From Massilia frigida (GTDB lineage Bacteria > Pseudomonadota > Gammaproteobacteria > Burkholderiales > Burkholderiaceae_D): DNA of 64,000 nt. Positions within the stretch are counted from its first letter, which is position 1; each line of letters begins with the position of its first letter. The stretch is from the NCBI RefSeq assembly GCF_011682175.1, contig NZ_WHJG01000033.1, positions 1 through 64,000 of the forward strand, given 5' to 3'. Shown piece after piece: positions 17,301-26,149 of this stretch. The notes beneath the pieces were generated by a model. That model did not search any database and was not told where the DNA came from. It saw only the letters and a program-made list of their open reading frames with translations. Both the position numbers and the translations under genes were made by a program.

Positions 17301-19025
17301 ATGCGCCCCAGTGCCCCATCAGTTCCCCACGGCGATACGGCCACCGAGCTTGACCAGTTCATGGAAGCGGCCGGCGACGTCGTGTTCCGGCTCGACCCGG
17401 CGGGCCGGATCGTCGCGGCCAGCGAGCGCACCCGGACCCTGTTCGCGCTGCGCGGGATGGGAGCGGCGCTGGTATCGCTGGCGCCCGAGGCCGACCAGGC
17501 CGCACTGGGCGCGGCGCTGCTCGATGCCGGCGCCGCCGCCGAACCGGCCCGGCTCGACGTGCGCCTGCACACCGCCAGCAAGGATATCTGGTTCGAGCTG
17601 CGCCTTGGCCGCCTGCAGCACGCCGGCGGCGCGGCCCTGCTGGTGGTCGGGTGCGATATCTCGCTCCGGCGCGATACCGAGGAACGCCTGCGCCACCTGG
17701 CCACCCACGACGCCCTGACCGAACTGCCCAACCGCCTGCTGCTGTCGGACCGCATCCGCATGGTGATCGCCCACGCGCGCCGCTCGGGCCAGAATTTTTC
17801 AGTCGCCACCATCGGCCTCGATGGCTTCAAGAAGGTCAACGATGGCCTCGGCCACCCGGTCGGCGACGCCGTGCTGCGCATCGCCGCGGCACGCCTGCGC
17901 AAGACCCTGCGCGACAGCGACACCCTGGCGCGCATCGGCGGCGACGAGTTTGTCGCGGTCCTGCCGGGCACCTGCAGCGAGGCCCAGATCAAGCTGGTCA
18001 CCGGACGCCTGCTGGCGACCCTGCAAGCGCCGTTCGAGGTCGACAAGCACACGATCTACATCGGCGCCTCGATCGGCCTGGCGCTGTTCCCCGAGCACGC
18101 CGAAGATGAAGTGCAGTTGGTCGCGCTGGCCGACGCCGCCATGTCGCGCGCCAAGGAAACCGGCAAGGCGCGCTGCCTGGTCTACAGCCCGCGCGACAGC
18201 GGCCCGCCGGAACACGACATCTCGCTCGAAGCGGCCATGTTCCAGGCCGTGCGCGAAGGCGAGTTCCTGCTGTACTACCAGCCGATCGTGGATGCCCCCA
18301 CGCGCCGCATCCAGGGCTTCGAGACCCTGATGCGCTGGAAGCACCCGACCCTGGGCATGGTGCCGCCGGTGCGCTTCATCCCCATCGCCGAGACCAATGG
18401 CCTGATCAACCTCCTGGGCGCGTGGGCCCTGAAAGCGGCCTGCGTGCAGCTCAAGCAGTTCGAGGAAGTGGCCAAGCGCCCGCTATACATCTCGGTCAAC
18501 ATCAGCCCGCGCCAGTTTCGCAACGATAAATTCCTCGAGGTGCTGGACCATGCGCTCGCCTTTTCCGGCATGAGCGGCAGCCAGCTGGTCCTCGAAATCA
18601 CCGAAGGAACCCTGATGATCGACCCCGTGCACGCAGAATCGATCCTCGTCAAGATGGCCGAGCGACAGGCGCGCATCGCCATCGACGATTTCGGCACCGG
18701 CTATTCCTCGCTGGCGTACCTGAAACGCTTCCCGATCTCGGTGCTGAAAATCGACCGTGCCTTCATCAAGGACTTGCCCGACGCGCCCAAGGATGGCGCG
18801 ATCTGCAATGCGGTGCTCGACCTGGCCAAGCACCTCGGCCTGTCGGTGGTGGCCGAAGGCGTGGAAACGGAAGCGCAGCTCGATTACCTCGACCAGCGCG
18901 GCTGCCAGTACATCCAGGGTTACCTGACCGGCAAACCGATGCCGGCCCACGCGGCCATGGCCGCCCTCAAGGAAGACCTGTACGCGTCCCTGATGCCGAT
19001 CGAACCGCAGGCGGGGATACGATGA
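17301..19025 (+). CDS. PAS-GGDEF-EAL c-di-GMP signalling protein
   Basis: A 574-residue cytoplasmic protein with no membrane segments. An N-terminal PAS-like region (about 15-125) is followed by a GGDEF domain with intact GGDEF at 213-217 and an EAL domain in which the signature is ETL (E341, GFETLMRW). The catalytic Glu is kept, and the later EITEG, IDDFGTGYSS and EGVETEAQ blocks are present. Both synthesis and hydrolysis of c-di-GMP are therefore possible. The stop overlaps the start of the HDOD gene (ATGA), indicating translational coupling. Confidence 0.92.
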   Translation: MRPSAPSVPHGDTATELDQFMEAAGDVVFRLDPAGRIVAASERTRTLFALRGMGAALVSLAPEADQAALGAALLDAGAAAEPARLDVRLHTASKDIWFELRLGRLQHAGGAALLVVGCDISLRRDTEERLRHLATHDALTELPNRLLLSDRIRMVIAHARRSGQNFSVATIGLDGFKKVNDGLGHPVGDAVLRIAAARLRKTLRDSDTLARIGGDEFVAVLPGTCSEAQIKLVTGRLLATLQAPFEVDKHTIYIGASIGLALFPEHAEDEVQLVALADAAMSRAKETGKARCLVYSPRDSGPPEHDISLEAAMFQAVREGEFLLYYQPIVDAPTRRIQGFETLMRWKHPTLGMVPPVRFIPIAETNGLINLLGAWALKAACVQLKQFEEVAKRPLYISVNISPRQFRNDKFLEVLDHALAFSGMSGSQLVLEITEGTLMIDPVHAESILVKMAERQARIAIDDFGTGYSSLAYLKRFPISVLKIDRAFIKDLPDAPKDGAICNAVLDLAKHLGLSVVAEGVETEAQLDYLDQRGCQYIQGYLTGKPMPAHAAMAALKEDLYASLMPIEPQAGIR

Positions 19026-20536
19026 TTGCCGGCGCCCTGCTCCATCCCACCCCGCCCGGCCCGGCCAGCGCCGACGCCACCCTGAACCAGTTGTGGGAAC
19101 GGGTGCGCCGGCGCGGCGACATGCCCGGCTTCGCCAAGGCCATCAGTTCCATTCTCGGCGCCATGCGCGGCGAGGACGAGCACCAGTTCAGCATGACGCA
19201 AACGGTGCTGTCGGACCCGGTCCTGACCCAGAAGGTGCTGCGCCTGGCCAACAGCGGCATGTATTCGGCCTTCGGCCAGCGCATCAACACCGTCAGCAAG
19301 GCGGTGCTGGTGCTCGGCACCGAAGCCATCGGCCACCTGGCGCTGGGCCTGAAACTGATCGAGGAATTGACGCGCGCCTCGCCCGATTCGGCCATCGCCC
19401 ACGTGGAGATGGAAAAAGCGGTGCTGGCCGGGATGGTGGCGCAGCAGGTCGCCGCCAGCGCCGCCGCGCGCGACTCCGAGGAAGCGGTGGTGTGCTCGAT
19501 GCTGCACACCCTGGGGCGCATGATGATCACCTTTTACATGCCCGAACGCTGGACCGCGCTGCAGGCGGTCGGCGGCACCGGCGGCGAAGACGCCGCCGCG
19601 CAGCCGGTGCTGGGGCTGACGATGGAAGAGATCGGGCGCGCCGCCGCCGAACACTGGGGTTTGCCGAAAAACCTGATCAACGGCATGCGCCGGATCGAGC
19701 CGGCCGAGCGCGGCGACGCGTTCACCCACGAAGACTGGCTGGCCGCGGTATCGACCATGTCGTCGCAATGCGCCAGCTCCCTGTGGAACGACGACGAGGC
19801 GGGGGCCGCCAACGTGCGCGCGCTGGCCAGCAGTTTTTCGTCGATGCTGGGGGTCGAACCGGATCACCTCCTCACCGCCATCGAAAAAGCCAAGGAAACG
19901 GCGGCGGCTGACCTGTCGATCGCGCCGCTGGCCAAGCCGGCCGAAAAACGCGAAGCCGACATCGCCACGCGCCGCATGCGCGCCGAGGGCAACAAGGTGC
20001 TGCTCTCCGGCGTGTCCGACATGCGCGACGTCGTCGCCACGGCCAATCCGGGCCAGATGATGTCGATGGCGCTGGAGACGGTGCACCAGGGCCTGACCTT
20101 TTCGCGCGCCGTGGCCTTCTTGCGCAACCGCCGCGAAAACAAGTACATCGCCAAGATGGGGCTGGGCGATGGCGTCAAGGACCTGATCGGCGGCCTCGGT
20201 TTCGACGACACCTACAGCGCCAACGTGTTCCATGCCTCGCTCGGCAGCGACCGCGTGATTTTCGTGGAAAACGCGCACGACCCCAAGTTCGCGGCCAAGC
20301 TGCCGCAGTGGTGGAAAGATGCGCTGTCGGCCGGGCGCAGCTTCGTGATCCTGCCGCTGTCGTCGAACGGCCAGCCGGTCGGCTTCATTTACGGCGACTG
20401 GGACGACAGCTTCCCGGCAATCCACCTCAGCCAGACCGAATTCGCACTGCTCAACGACCTGCGCGCGCTGATCGTCAAGACCGTGGCCCGCCGCCAGCAA
20501 GTGGAACTGGACGCCGCGGCAGCCAAACCGCGCTGA
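19022..20536 (+). CDS. HDOD domain protein with a C-terminal GAF-like region
   Basis: A 504-residue protein. Residues about 20-230 form an HDOD domain (MPGFAKAISSILGAM, ILSDPVLTQKVLRLANSGMY-like, INTVSKAVLVLGTEAIGHLAL, HTLGRMMITFYMP). The C-terminal part (about 330-490, TANPGQMMSMALETVHQGLTFSRAVAFLRN, FVILPLSSNGQPVGFIYGDW) looks like a GAF domain. HDOD proteins act in signal transduction without a known enzyme activity. Here the gene overlaps the preceding GGDEF-EAL gene by 4 bases, so the pair probably functions together. The signal it senses is unknown. Confidence 0.85.
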   Translation: MIAGALLHPTPPGPASADATLNQLWERVRRRGDMPGFAKAISSILGAMRGEDEHQFSMTQTVLSDPVLTQKVLRLANSGMYSAFGQRINTVSKAVLVLGTEAIGHLALGLKLIEELTRASPDSAIAHVEMEKAVLAGMVAQQVAASAAARDSEEAVVCSMLHTLGRMMITFYMPERWTALQAVGGTGGEDAAAQPVLGLTMEEIGRAAAEHWGLPKNLINGMRRIEPAERGDAFTHEDWLAAVSTMSSQCASSLWNDDEAGAANVRALASSFSSMLGVEPDHLLTAIEKAKETAAADLSIAPLAKPAEKREADIATRRMRAEGNKVLLSGVSDMRDVVATANPGQMMSMALETVHQGLTFSRAVAFLRNRRENKYIAKMGLGDGVKDLIGGLGFDDTYSANVFHASLGSDRVIFVENAHDPKFAAKLPQWWKDALSAGRSFVILPLSSNGQPVGFIYGDWDDSFPAIHLSQTEFALLNDLRALIVKTVARRQQVELDAAAAKPR

Positions 20537-20545
20537 GCGCACGCA

Positions 20546-21748
20546 TCAGCCGACATGCTGCGCGCGCTGCCAGCGAAACGACAGCGCGGCGCTGGCGGCA
20601 GCCCCCAGCGCCAGCGCGCCGGCCAGATAAAACACGGCCGGCGGGCCAATGCGGTCCCAGCACAGCGACATCGCCAAGCCCCCGGCGGTGCCGCCGATGC
20701 CATACGCAAGGCTCATGTACAGCGCCTGGCCGCGCGCCTGCAACGGACCTGCGAACCAGCGCTGCATGACCATCACCGAGCTTGAAAGGTGCGCGGCAAA
20801 GGTCACCGCGTGCAGCAGCTGCGCCAGCGCCAGCACCACCAGCAGTTGGCCGGCCGCGCCGACCAGCGGAAAGCGCACGGCAGCCACCGCGAAGGCGCAC
20901 ATCATGACGCGCTGCGCACCGAAGCGGCGCAGCAGCGGCGCCTGGAAATAGAAAAAGGCCACCTCGGCCACCACTCCCAGCGCCCACATGGCGCCGATCA
21001 CCGGCTTGCTGTAGCCGGCCTGCTCCAGGTACAGGGAATAAAAGGCATTGAGCGACATGTGCACGCCCGCCATCAGCGCGGCCGAGACGAAAAACGCGAT
21101 CACCTCGCGCCGCCGCAGCACGCTCCACAAGCCCGGCGCTGCTTCCGCATGGGGCACAGCGGGCGCCTGCACTATCAGCAGGCCCGAGGCGCCGACGCAC
21201 ACCAGCAGGAACAGCGCGATCGCCGGCAAGGCGTTCACGCCCAGCCAGTCGAGCAGCCAGCCGGCGGCCAGTACCGCCACGATGAAACCGACCGAACCCC
21301 ACATGCGCACCCGCCCGTAGTTGCTGGCGTCGCCGCGCAATGCCGCCAGTAGCAAGGCCTCGGCCAGCGGCGCCTGCGCGCTCGAAAACAGGTTGTACAC
21401 CACCATCACGGCGATGAACTGGGCATAGGATTGGGCGAAGAACATGCCGCAAAAGGCCAGCAGCGCGCCGGCGCTGGTCAGGCGCAGCACGCGCACGCGC
21501 TGGCCACTGTGGTCGGCCAGAGCGCCCCACAGGTTGGGGCCGATGATGCGCATGACCTGGATCAGCGACATCAGCACGCCGATCTGGGGCGCGCTCATGC
21601 CGCGCGCGGCGAAGAACAGCGTCGCGTAGATGGCAAAGGCGCCGACCTGCGCGTAATACGCAAACAGGAACAGCGAATAGGGAAGAAGTTGCGGGGACGC
21701 GCGCCCCGCTCCGGCGTCAGGCAATTTTCGGCGTATCGACCCGCACAT
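20546..21748 (-). CDS. Major facilitator superfamily transporter (HcaT-like)
   Basis: A 400-residue membrane protein with about 12 hydrophobic segments. It has an MFS loop [15 protein letters not shown] between helices 2 and 3, and the opening [25 protein letters not shown]. The pattern resembles the E. coli HcaT / nucleoside symporter branch. The substrate cannot be assigned. With ATG 21748 the gene overlaps the end of aroC by 32 bases. A later start without ATG is possible, but coupling to aroC is clear either way. It converges with the HDOD gene, 9 bases apart. Confidence 0.82.
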   Translation of the reverse strand: MCGSIRRKLPDAGAGRASPQLLPYSLFLFAYYAQVGAFAIYATLFFAARGMSAPQIGVLMSLIQVMRIIGPNLWGALADHSGQRVRVLRLTSAGALLAFCGMFFAQSYAQFIAVMVVYNLFSSAQAPLAEALLLAALRGDASNYGRVRMWGSVGFIVAVLAAGWLLDWLGVNALPAIALFLLVCVGASGLLIVQAPAVPHAEAAPGLWSVLRRREVIAFFVSAALMAGVHMSLNAFYSLYLEQAGYSKPVIGAMWALGVVAEVAFFYFQAPLLRRFGAQRVMMCAFAVAAVRFPLVGAAGQLLVVLALAQLLHAVTFAAHLSSSVMVMQRWFAGPLQARGQALYMSLAYGIGGTAGGLAMSLCWDRIGPPAVFYLAGALALGAAASAALSFRWQRAQHVG

Positions 21749-22811
21749 CGCCGCACTGGGCGCGGTGCATCAGCGCGTGGTCGATCAGCACCAGGGCCAG
21801 CATGGCTTCGGCGATCGGCGTGGCGCGGATGCCGACGCAGGGGTCGTGCCGGCCGAACGTCTCGACCATGACCGGATTGCCGGCCTTGTCGATCGAACGG
21901 CGCGGCGTGCGGATCGACGATGTCGGCTTGATCGCAATCGACACCGTAATATCCTGGCCGGTCGAAATGCCGCCCAACACGCCGCCGGCGTTGTTGCCGA
22001 CAAAGCCTTCCAGGGTCAGTTCATCGCCATGCTCCGAGCCGCGCTGGGCCACCGAGCGGAACCCGGCGCCGATTTCCACGCCCTTGACCGCGTTAATGCC
22101 CATCATGGCGTAGGCGATGTCGGCATCGAGCTTGTCGTAGATCGGCTGGCCCAGGCCCACCGGCACGTTTTTGGCCACCACGTCGATGCGCGCGCCGATC
22201 GAGTCGCCGTCGCGCCGCAGTTCATCCATGGCCGTTTCCATGCGCGCGATCAGGTCGGCGTCGCCGCTGGCGGCAAAGAAGGGGTTGTTCGGCACGTGTT
22301 CCCAGGCCTCGAAGGGCACGGGAATGTCGCCCAGCTGGCCCATGCAGCCCATGAAGACGGTGCCGTACTGCTCGTGCAGCCATTTCTTGGCGATCGCCGC
22401 CGCGCCCACCACGGGGGCGGTCAGGCGCGCCGAGGAACGTCCGCCGCCGCGCGGATCGCGTACGCCGTATTTGTGCCAGTAGGTGTAGTCGGCGTGGCCG
22501 GGCCGGAAGCTCTCGACGATATTGCCGTAATCCTTGCTGCGCTGGTCCTGGTTGCGGATGATCAGCATGATCGGCGTGCCGGTGGTCTTGCCTTCGTACA
22601 CACCGGACAGGATCTCGACCGTATCGGCTTCCTGGCGCTGGGTGACGTGGCGCGAGGTGCCCGGTTTGCGGCGGTCGAGGTCGGGCTGGATGTCGGCTTC
22701 GGACAACACCAGGCCCGGCGGGCAGCCATCGATCACGCAGCCGATGGCCGGTCCGTGCGATTCGCCAAACGTTGTAACGGTAAACAGCTTGCCAAAAGAA
22801 TTGCCGGACAT
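21717..22811 (-). CDS. aroC: Chorismate synthase
   Basis: It makes chorismate from 5-enolpyruvylshikimate 3-phosphate, the last common step of aromatic amino acid synthesis, and needs reduced FMN. The 364-residue protein starts [20 protein letters not shown] and has all three family signatures: [31 protein letters not shown]-like, and [11 protein letters not shown] with [22 protein letters not shown] 22811 is chosen by the family N-terminus although no good ribosome binding site is seen. The MFS gene overlaps its end. Confidence 0.97.
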   Translation of the reverse strand: MSGNSFGKLFTVTTFGESHGPAIGCVIDGCPPGLVLSEADIQPDLDRRKPGTSRHVTQRQEADTVEILSGVYEGKTTGTPIMLIIRNQDQRSKDYGNIVESFRPGHADYTYWHKYGVRDPRGGGRSSARLTAPVVGAAAIAKKWLHEQYGTVFMGCMGQLGDIPVPFEAWEHVPNNPFFAASGDADLIARMETAMDELRRDGDSIGARIDVVAKNVPVGLGQPIYDKLDADIAYAMMGINAVKGVEIGAGFRSVAQRGSEHGDELTLEGFVGNNAGGVLGGISTGQDITVSIAIKPTSSIRTPRRSIDKAGNPVMVETFGRHDPCVGIRATPIAEAMLALVLIDHALMHRAQCGDVRVDTPKIA

Positions 22812-23118
22812 GATAGGAAAGTGAGTGGCGGAAAAGCCAATTCTACCAGTCCGCGCGCTTTTGCTGGCGGCGCCGGCCAAGTAGTTCCACGCCAACCACG
22901 CCAGGCGGCTGGACATTTTGCCAATTCGCCCGATCCGTTGTGCAATTTCTTTTTCTCATGGTTAATACATACAGCAGGCGGAATTCGTGGCATGCTGTTG
23001 GAAATCAGTGGCAGTTCCGCAATCTGTGTCGCCCTATCTGCATGAATATGCGTTACTGTAACTATTGGACGTATACTGGCGACGCGTCTTTACCGAGAAA
23101 CGCCTGGAGAAGCGACAC
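22812..23118. other. Divergent intergenic region between aroC and the response regulator
   Basis: A gap of 307 bases. It is GC-rich near aroC and AT-richer from 22935 to 23080. It contains the word GACGTATACTG (23068-23078) described separately. I see no gene or RNA in it. Confidence 0.4.
23072..23077 (+). promoter_or_regulatory. Possible -10 element upstream of the REC-DUF3369-GGDEF-EAL gene
   Basis: TATACT within GACGTATACTG, the same 11-base word as at 5101-5111. It lies 41 bases before the ATG. A start point near 23084 would leave an untranslated leader containing the GGAG ribosome binding site. No good -35 is seen. Confidence 0.35.
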
Positions 23119-25380
23119 ATGCCCCCATCGAGCACGCCCTTGGACGACCTTGAGGACGACCACGACGATCTGGTATTTTTGGAGGAACATCCCGCGCTAC
23201 CGGCAGCCGGGGGTGGGAACGGCGTTTGGCGCGTGATGATCATCGACGATGACGAAGACGTGCACTCGACCACCACCTTCGCCCTCGGCAACCTGGACAT
23301 GCAACAGCGGCCGCTCGAATTCGTGCACGCCTACTCGGCCGGCCAGGCGCGCGAAATGCTCAAGCACGAACACGACATCGCCGTCATCCTGCTCGACGTG
23401 GTGATGGAACAGGACGACGCCGGCCTGCACCTGGTGCGCTACATCCGCGAAACGCTCAAGCTGGCCGACGTGCGCATCATCCTGCGCACCGGGCAGCCCG
23501 GCTACGCGCCCGAAATCGACGCCATCCGCGATTTCGACATCAACGACTACAAGACCAAGTCCGAACTGACCCGCATCAAGCTGTTTACGACGGTGACGGC
23601 GGCAATCCGCTCGTACCAGCAAATCCGCGCGATCAGCGCCAACCGGCGCGGCCTGGACCTGGTGGTACGCGCCAGCACCGAGCTGATGGCCCTGCACGGC
23701 GTGCAAAACTTCGCCGCCGGCGTGCTGGCCCAGATCGCCGAGATCCTGGACGTGGAGCCGAACGGCGTGCTGTGCGTGCAGGAGTGCCCGGACGGGCGTT
23801 GCCGCGAGCTGCACATCATCGCCACCGCTGGCGCCTACCGCCGGCTTGGCACCGGCAAGCTGACCGCAGTCGAAGATGCCGCCGTCGCCACGGCCATGGA
23901 ACGCACCCTGGCCCAGCGCCGCAACATCTACGAACCAAGCATCGTCACCCTGTTCTTCGCGGGGAAATCGAGCCGCGATTTCGTCGCCTACCTGGCCCCC
24001 GGCCGCGTGCTCGGCGAGATTGACCAGCGCCTGCTCGAAGTCTTTTGCAGCAATGTCGCCGTCGGCCTCGATAACGTCGAACTGGTGACGCATCTGCACA
24101 ACGCCGCCTTCTACGACCAGCTGTCCAAGCTGCCCAACCGCACCCGCCTGGTCGAAATCCTCGACGCCACCATGGCCGGACCGGCGCGCAACGACGCCAC
24201 CCTGTCGCTGGTCGATCTCGACCACTTCGCCGAAACCAACGACGCGCTCGGCCACCAGTTCGGCGACATGCTGCTGGTCGCCGTGGCCACCCGCCTGCAG
24301 CAGCGCCTCGGCCAGCAATTGACGGTGGCGCGCATCGGCGGCGATATTTTCAGCGTGCTGGGCGACGCCGAGGCGGTCAATCCGGTGCGCATCCTGGAGC
24401 TGTTCGAGACCCCCTTCTCGATCGACGGCCAGGATGTGCAGCTGTCGGCCACCCTGGGCCTGGTGCGGCTGTCGGAACACGACGGCAGCGGCGCCGATGC
24501 GCTCAAGGATGCCGACATCGCCTTGAAGCGCGCCAAGAGCCAGCAGCGCGCCGGCCACTTCTATTTTTCGCGCAGCATGGGGGTCGAAATCCGCGAACGG
24601 GTGCGCATGATGCACGCGCTGCGCACCGGCTTTGCCAAGGGCGAACTGTTCGTCGTCTACCAGCCGCAGATGGACCTGGTGGCGCGCTGCCCGGTGGGCG
24701 CCGAGGCGCTGCTGCGCTGGCAGACTGCCGACGGCACCTATATTTCGCCGGACCGCTTCATTCCCATCGCCGAGTATTCGGGCCTGATCATCGATATCGG
24801 CGAATGGGTGCTGCGCAGCGCCTGCCATGAACTGGTGCGCCTGCGCGAAGCGGGGCACCGCCAGTTCACCATGTCGGTCAACGTCTCGCAGGTGCAGTTC
24901 CGCCATCCCTACTTCCTCGACATGCTGCGCTCGGCGCTGGAAGAAACCGGGGCGCCGCCGGAATTTGTCGAACTCGAAATCACCGAATCGATGGCGATGG
25001 AAGAGCCGGACCTGCTGATCAAGATGCTGGCCCAGATCAAGCACACCGGCGTGTCGATCGCGATCGACGACTTCGGGACCGGTTTTTCATCGCTCTCGTA
25101 TTTGCAGCGCTTGCAGGTGGACCGGCTCAAGATCGACCGCGCCTTCGTCACCGAAATCACCCATTCGGCGCGCGGCAGCAGCATTGCCGAAATGGTCATC
25201 CAGCTCGGGCGCAACCTGGGCTTGTCGGTGATCGCCGAAGGGGTCGAGGATGAGCGCCAGGCCGAAATCCTGCAGTCGCTCGGCTGCCCGCTGGCGCAGG
25301 GTTTCCTGTTCGCCCGTCCGATGGCCACCACGGCGCTGTACGAGTGGCTCAACGACGAAGCCCTGCCGCGCCCTGCATGA
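23119..25380 (+). CDS. Response regulator with DUF3369, degenerate GGDEF and EAL domains
   Basis: A 753-residue soluble protein. A receiver domain carries phospho-acceptor D93 (VILLDVVME), followed by a DUF3369 sensor-like region (about 190-340), a GGDEF domain with the signature changed to GGDIF (407-411), and an EAL domain with intact EAL (529-531, EALLRW) and EITES, IDDFGTGFSSLSYL and EGVEDERQ blocks. The likely net activity is c-di-GMP phosphodiesterase controlled by phosphorylation, with the GGDEF acting as a GTP-binding or structural module (inference from motif state). GGAG 9 bases before ATG 23119 fixes the start. It overlaps the next gene by 4 bases. Confidence 0.92.
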   Translation: MPPSSTPLDDLEDDHDDLVFLEEHPALPAAGGGNGVWRVMIIDDDEDVHSTTTFALGNLDMQQRPLEFVHAYSAGQAREMLKHEHDIAVILLDVVMEQDDAGLHLVRYIRETLKLADVRIILRTGQPGYAPEIDAIRDFDINDYKTKSELTRIKLFTTVTAAIRSYQQIRAISANRRGLDLVVRASTELMALHGVQNFAAGVLAQIAEILDVEPNGVLCVQECPDGRCRELHIIATAGAYRRLGTGKLTAVEDAAVATAMERTLAQRRNIYEPSIVTLFFAGKSSRDFVAYLAPGRVLGEIDQRLLEVFCSNVAVGLDNVELVTHLHNAAFYDQLSKLPNRTRLVEILDATMAGPARNDATLSLVDLDHFAETNDALGHQFGDMLLVAVATRLQQRLGQQLTVARIGGDIFSVLGDAEAVNPVRILELFETPFSIDGQDVQLSATLGLVRLSEHDGSGADALKDADIALKRAKSQQRAGHFYFSRSMGVEIRERVRMMHALRTGFAKGELFVVYQPQMDLVARCPVGAEALLRWQTADGTYISPDRFIPIAEYSGLIIDIGEWVLRSACHELVRLREAGHRQFTMSVNVSQVQFRHPYFLDMLRSALEETGAPPEFVELEITESMAMEEPDLLIKMLAQIKHTGVSIAIDDFGTGFSSLSYLQRLQVDRLKIDRAFVTEITHSARGSSIAEMVIQLGRNLGLSVIAEGVEDERQAEILQSLGCPLAQGFLFARPMATTALYEWLNDEALPRPA

Positions 25381-25877
25381 TGCAGGTGACGGTCGATATC
25401 ACCAAACGCGATGTGTTCCTGGTGTCGCTGGCGATGATTCCTCGCCTCAAGGGCAACTGGATTTTCATGGGCGTGCTGGCGCTGGCGATCTTTGTGCTGG
25501 TGCTGGTCACGCGCACGCCGGGCAATCTGTACTCGCTGGGCGTGGCGGCGGCGGCGGCGCTCGGGGGCGCGCTGGGCGGGGGGCTGTCGGCCCTGACGAT
25601 CAATATCGCGACCATGCTGCTCAAGCTCGATGCCGGCCACCCCATGCTGGGGCGGCACCACTATGCGCTTACCGACGCCGGGCTGGAGCTGCGCGCGGGC
25701 AAGCAGGACAGCATGCAGCCGTGGGCCGCGGTCGCTTCGGTGGGCCGGCTGTCGGGATATATCCTGTTCCGGCTGAAGGGGAATACCGTGTTTTTGCTGC
25801 CGCGCCGCGCATTTAGCAGTGGCGAGGCGTTCCAGGCATTCTGGCAGCAGGCCAGGACGCTGAAAACGGCGGCCTGA
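25377..25877 (+). CDS. Small membrane protein with a YcxB-like C-terminal region
   Basis: A 166-residue protein starting in the ATGA overlap with the previous gene (a second ATG follows immediately at 25380). Two hydrophobic segments are visible at about 23-42 and 47-72. The remainder (YALTDAGLELRAGKQDSMQPWAAVASVGRLSGYILFRLKGNTVFLLPRRAF region) has the pattern of the YcxB-like domain found in poorly characterised membrane proteins. Coupling to the c-di-GMP regulator suggests a shared role, but none is known. Confidence 0.65.
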   Translation: MMQVTVDITKRDVFLVSLAMIPRLKGNWIFMGVLALAIFVLVLVTRTPGNLYSLGVAAAAALGGALGGGLSALTINIATMLLKLDAGHPMLGRHHYALTDAGLELRAGKQDSMQPWAAVASVGRLSGYILFRLKGNTVFLLPRRAFSSGEAFQAFWQQARTLKTAA

Positions 25878-25894
25878 GCGCACACGCTCCCCCG

Positions 25895-25987
25895 ACCGTC
25901 GCCCCCGCGCAGGCGGGAGCCCAAGTATTTAGATATGCCACTGGCTTCGGTACGAACTTGGCCCCCCGCCTGCGCGGGGGCGACGGT
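25895..25987. repeat. REP-like element with a perfect 23-bp inverted repeat
   Basis: The arms at 25895-25917 and 25965-25987 are perfectly complementary over 23 bases (beginning ACCGTCGCCCCCGCGCAGGC). The loop is 47 bases and contains a second, imperfect pairing (CCCAAGT with ACTTGG). It lies just after the YcxB-like gene. The GC-rich CCCGCGCAGGCGGGA core resembles dispersed intergenic palindromes common in high-GC betaproteobacteria. It can also serve as a terminator or mRNA-stabilising hairpin. Confidence 0.75.
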
Positions 25988-26149
25988 GAAGGTGTGCGCG
26001 AGCACCCCGAAGTATCCTAGTAGCAAGCAATCGTTGCACGTCGGCAACAGCACCCATTCCGTCATCTGTAAACGTCCCGTGCGCGCCTGCGTTCACGTAA
26101 TATCGATCCCATGCTTTGCACTGGATGGGGCGCCAACTTGAATGAATGC

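Noticed and set aside
17801-18344. Minus-strand frame inside the GGDEF-EAL gene
   Set aside because: Shadow frame; the sense strand carries the GGDEF domain at this place.
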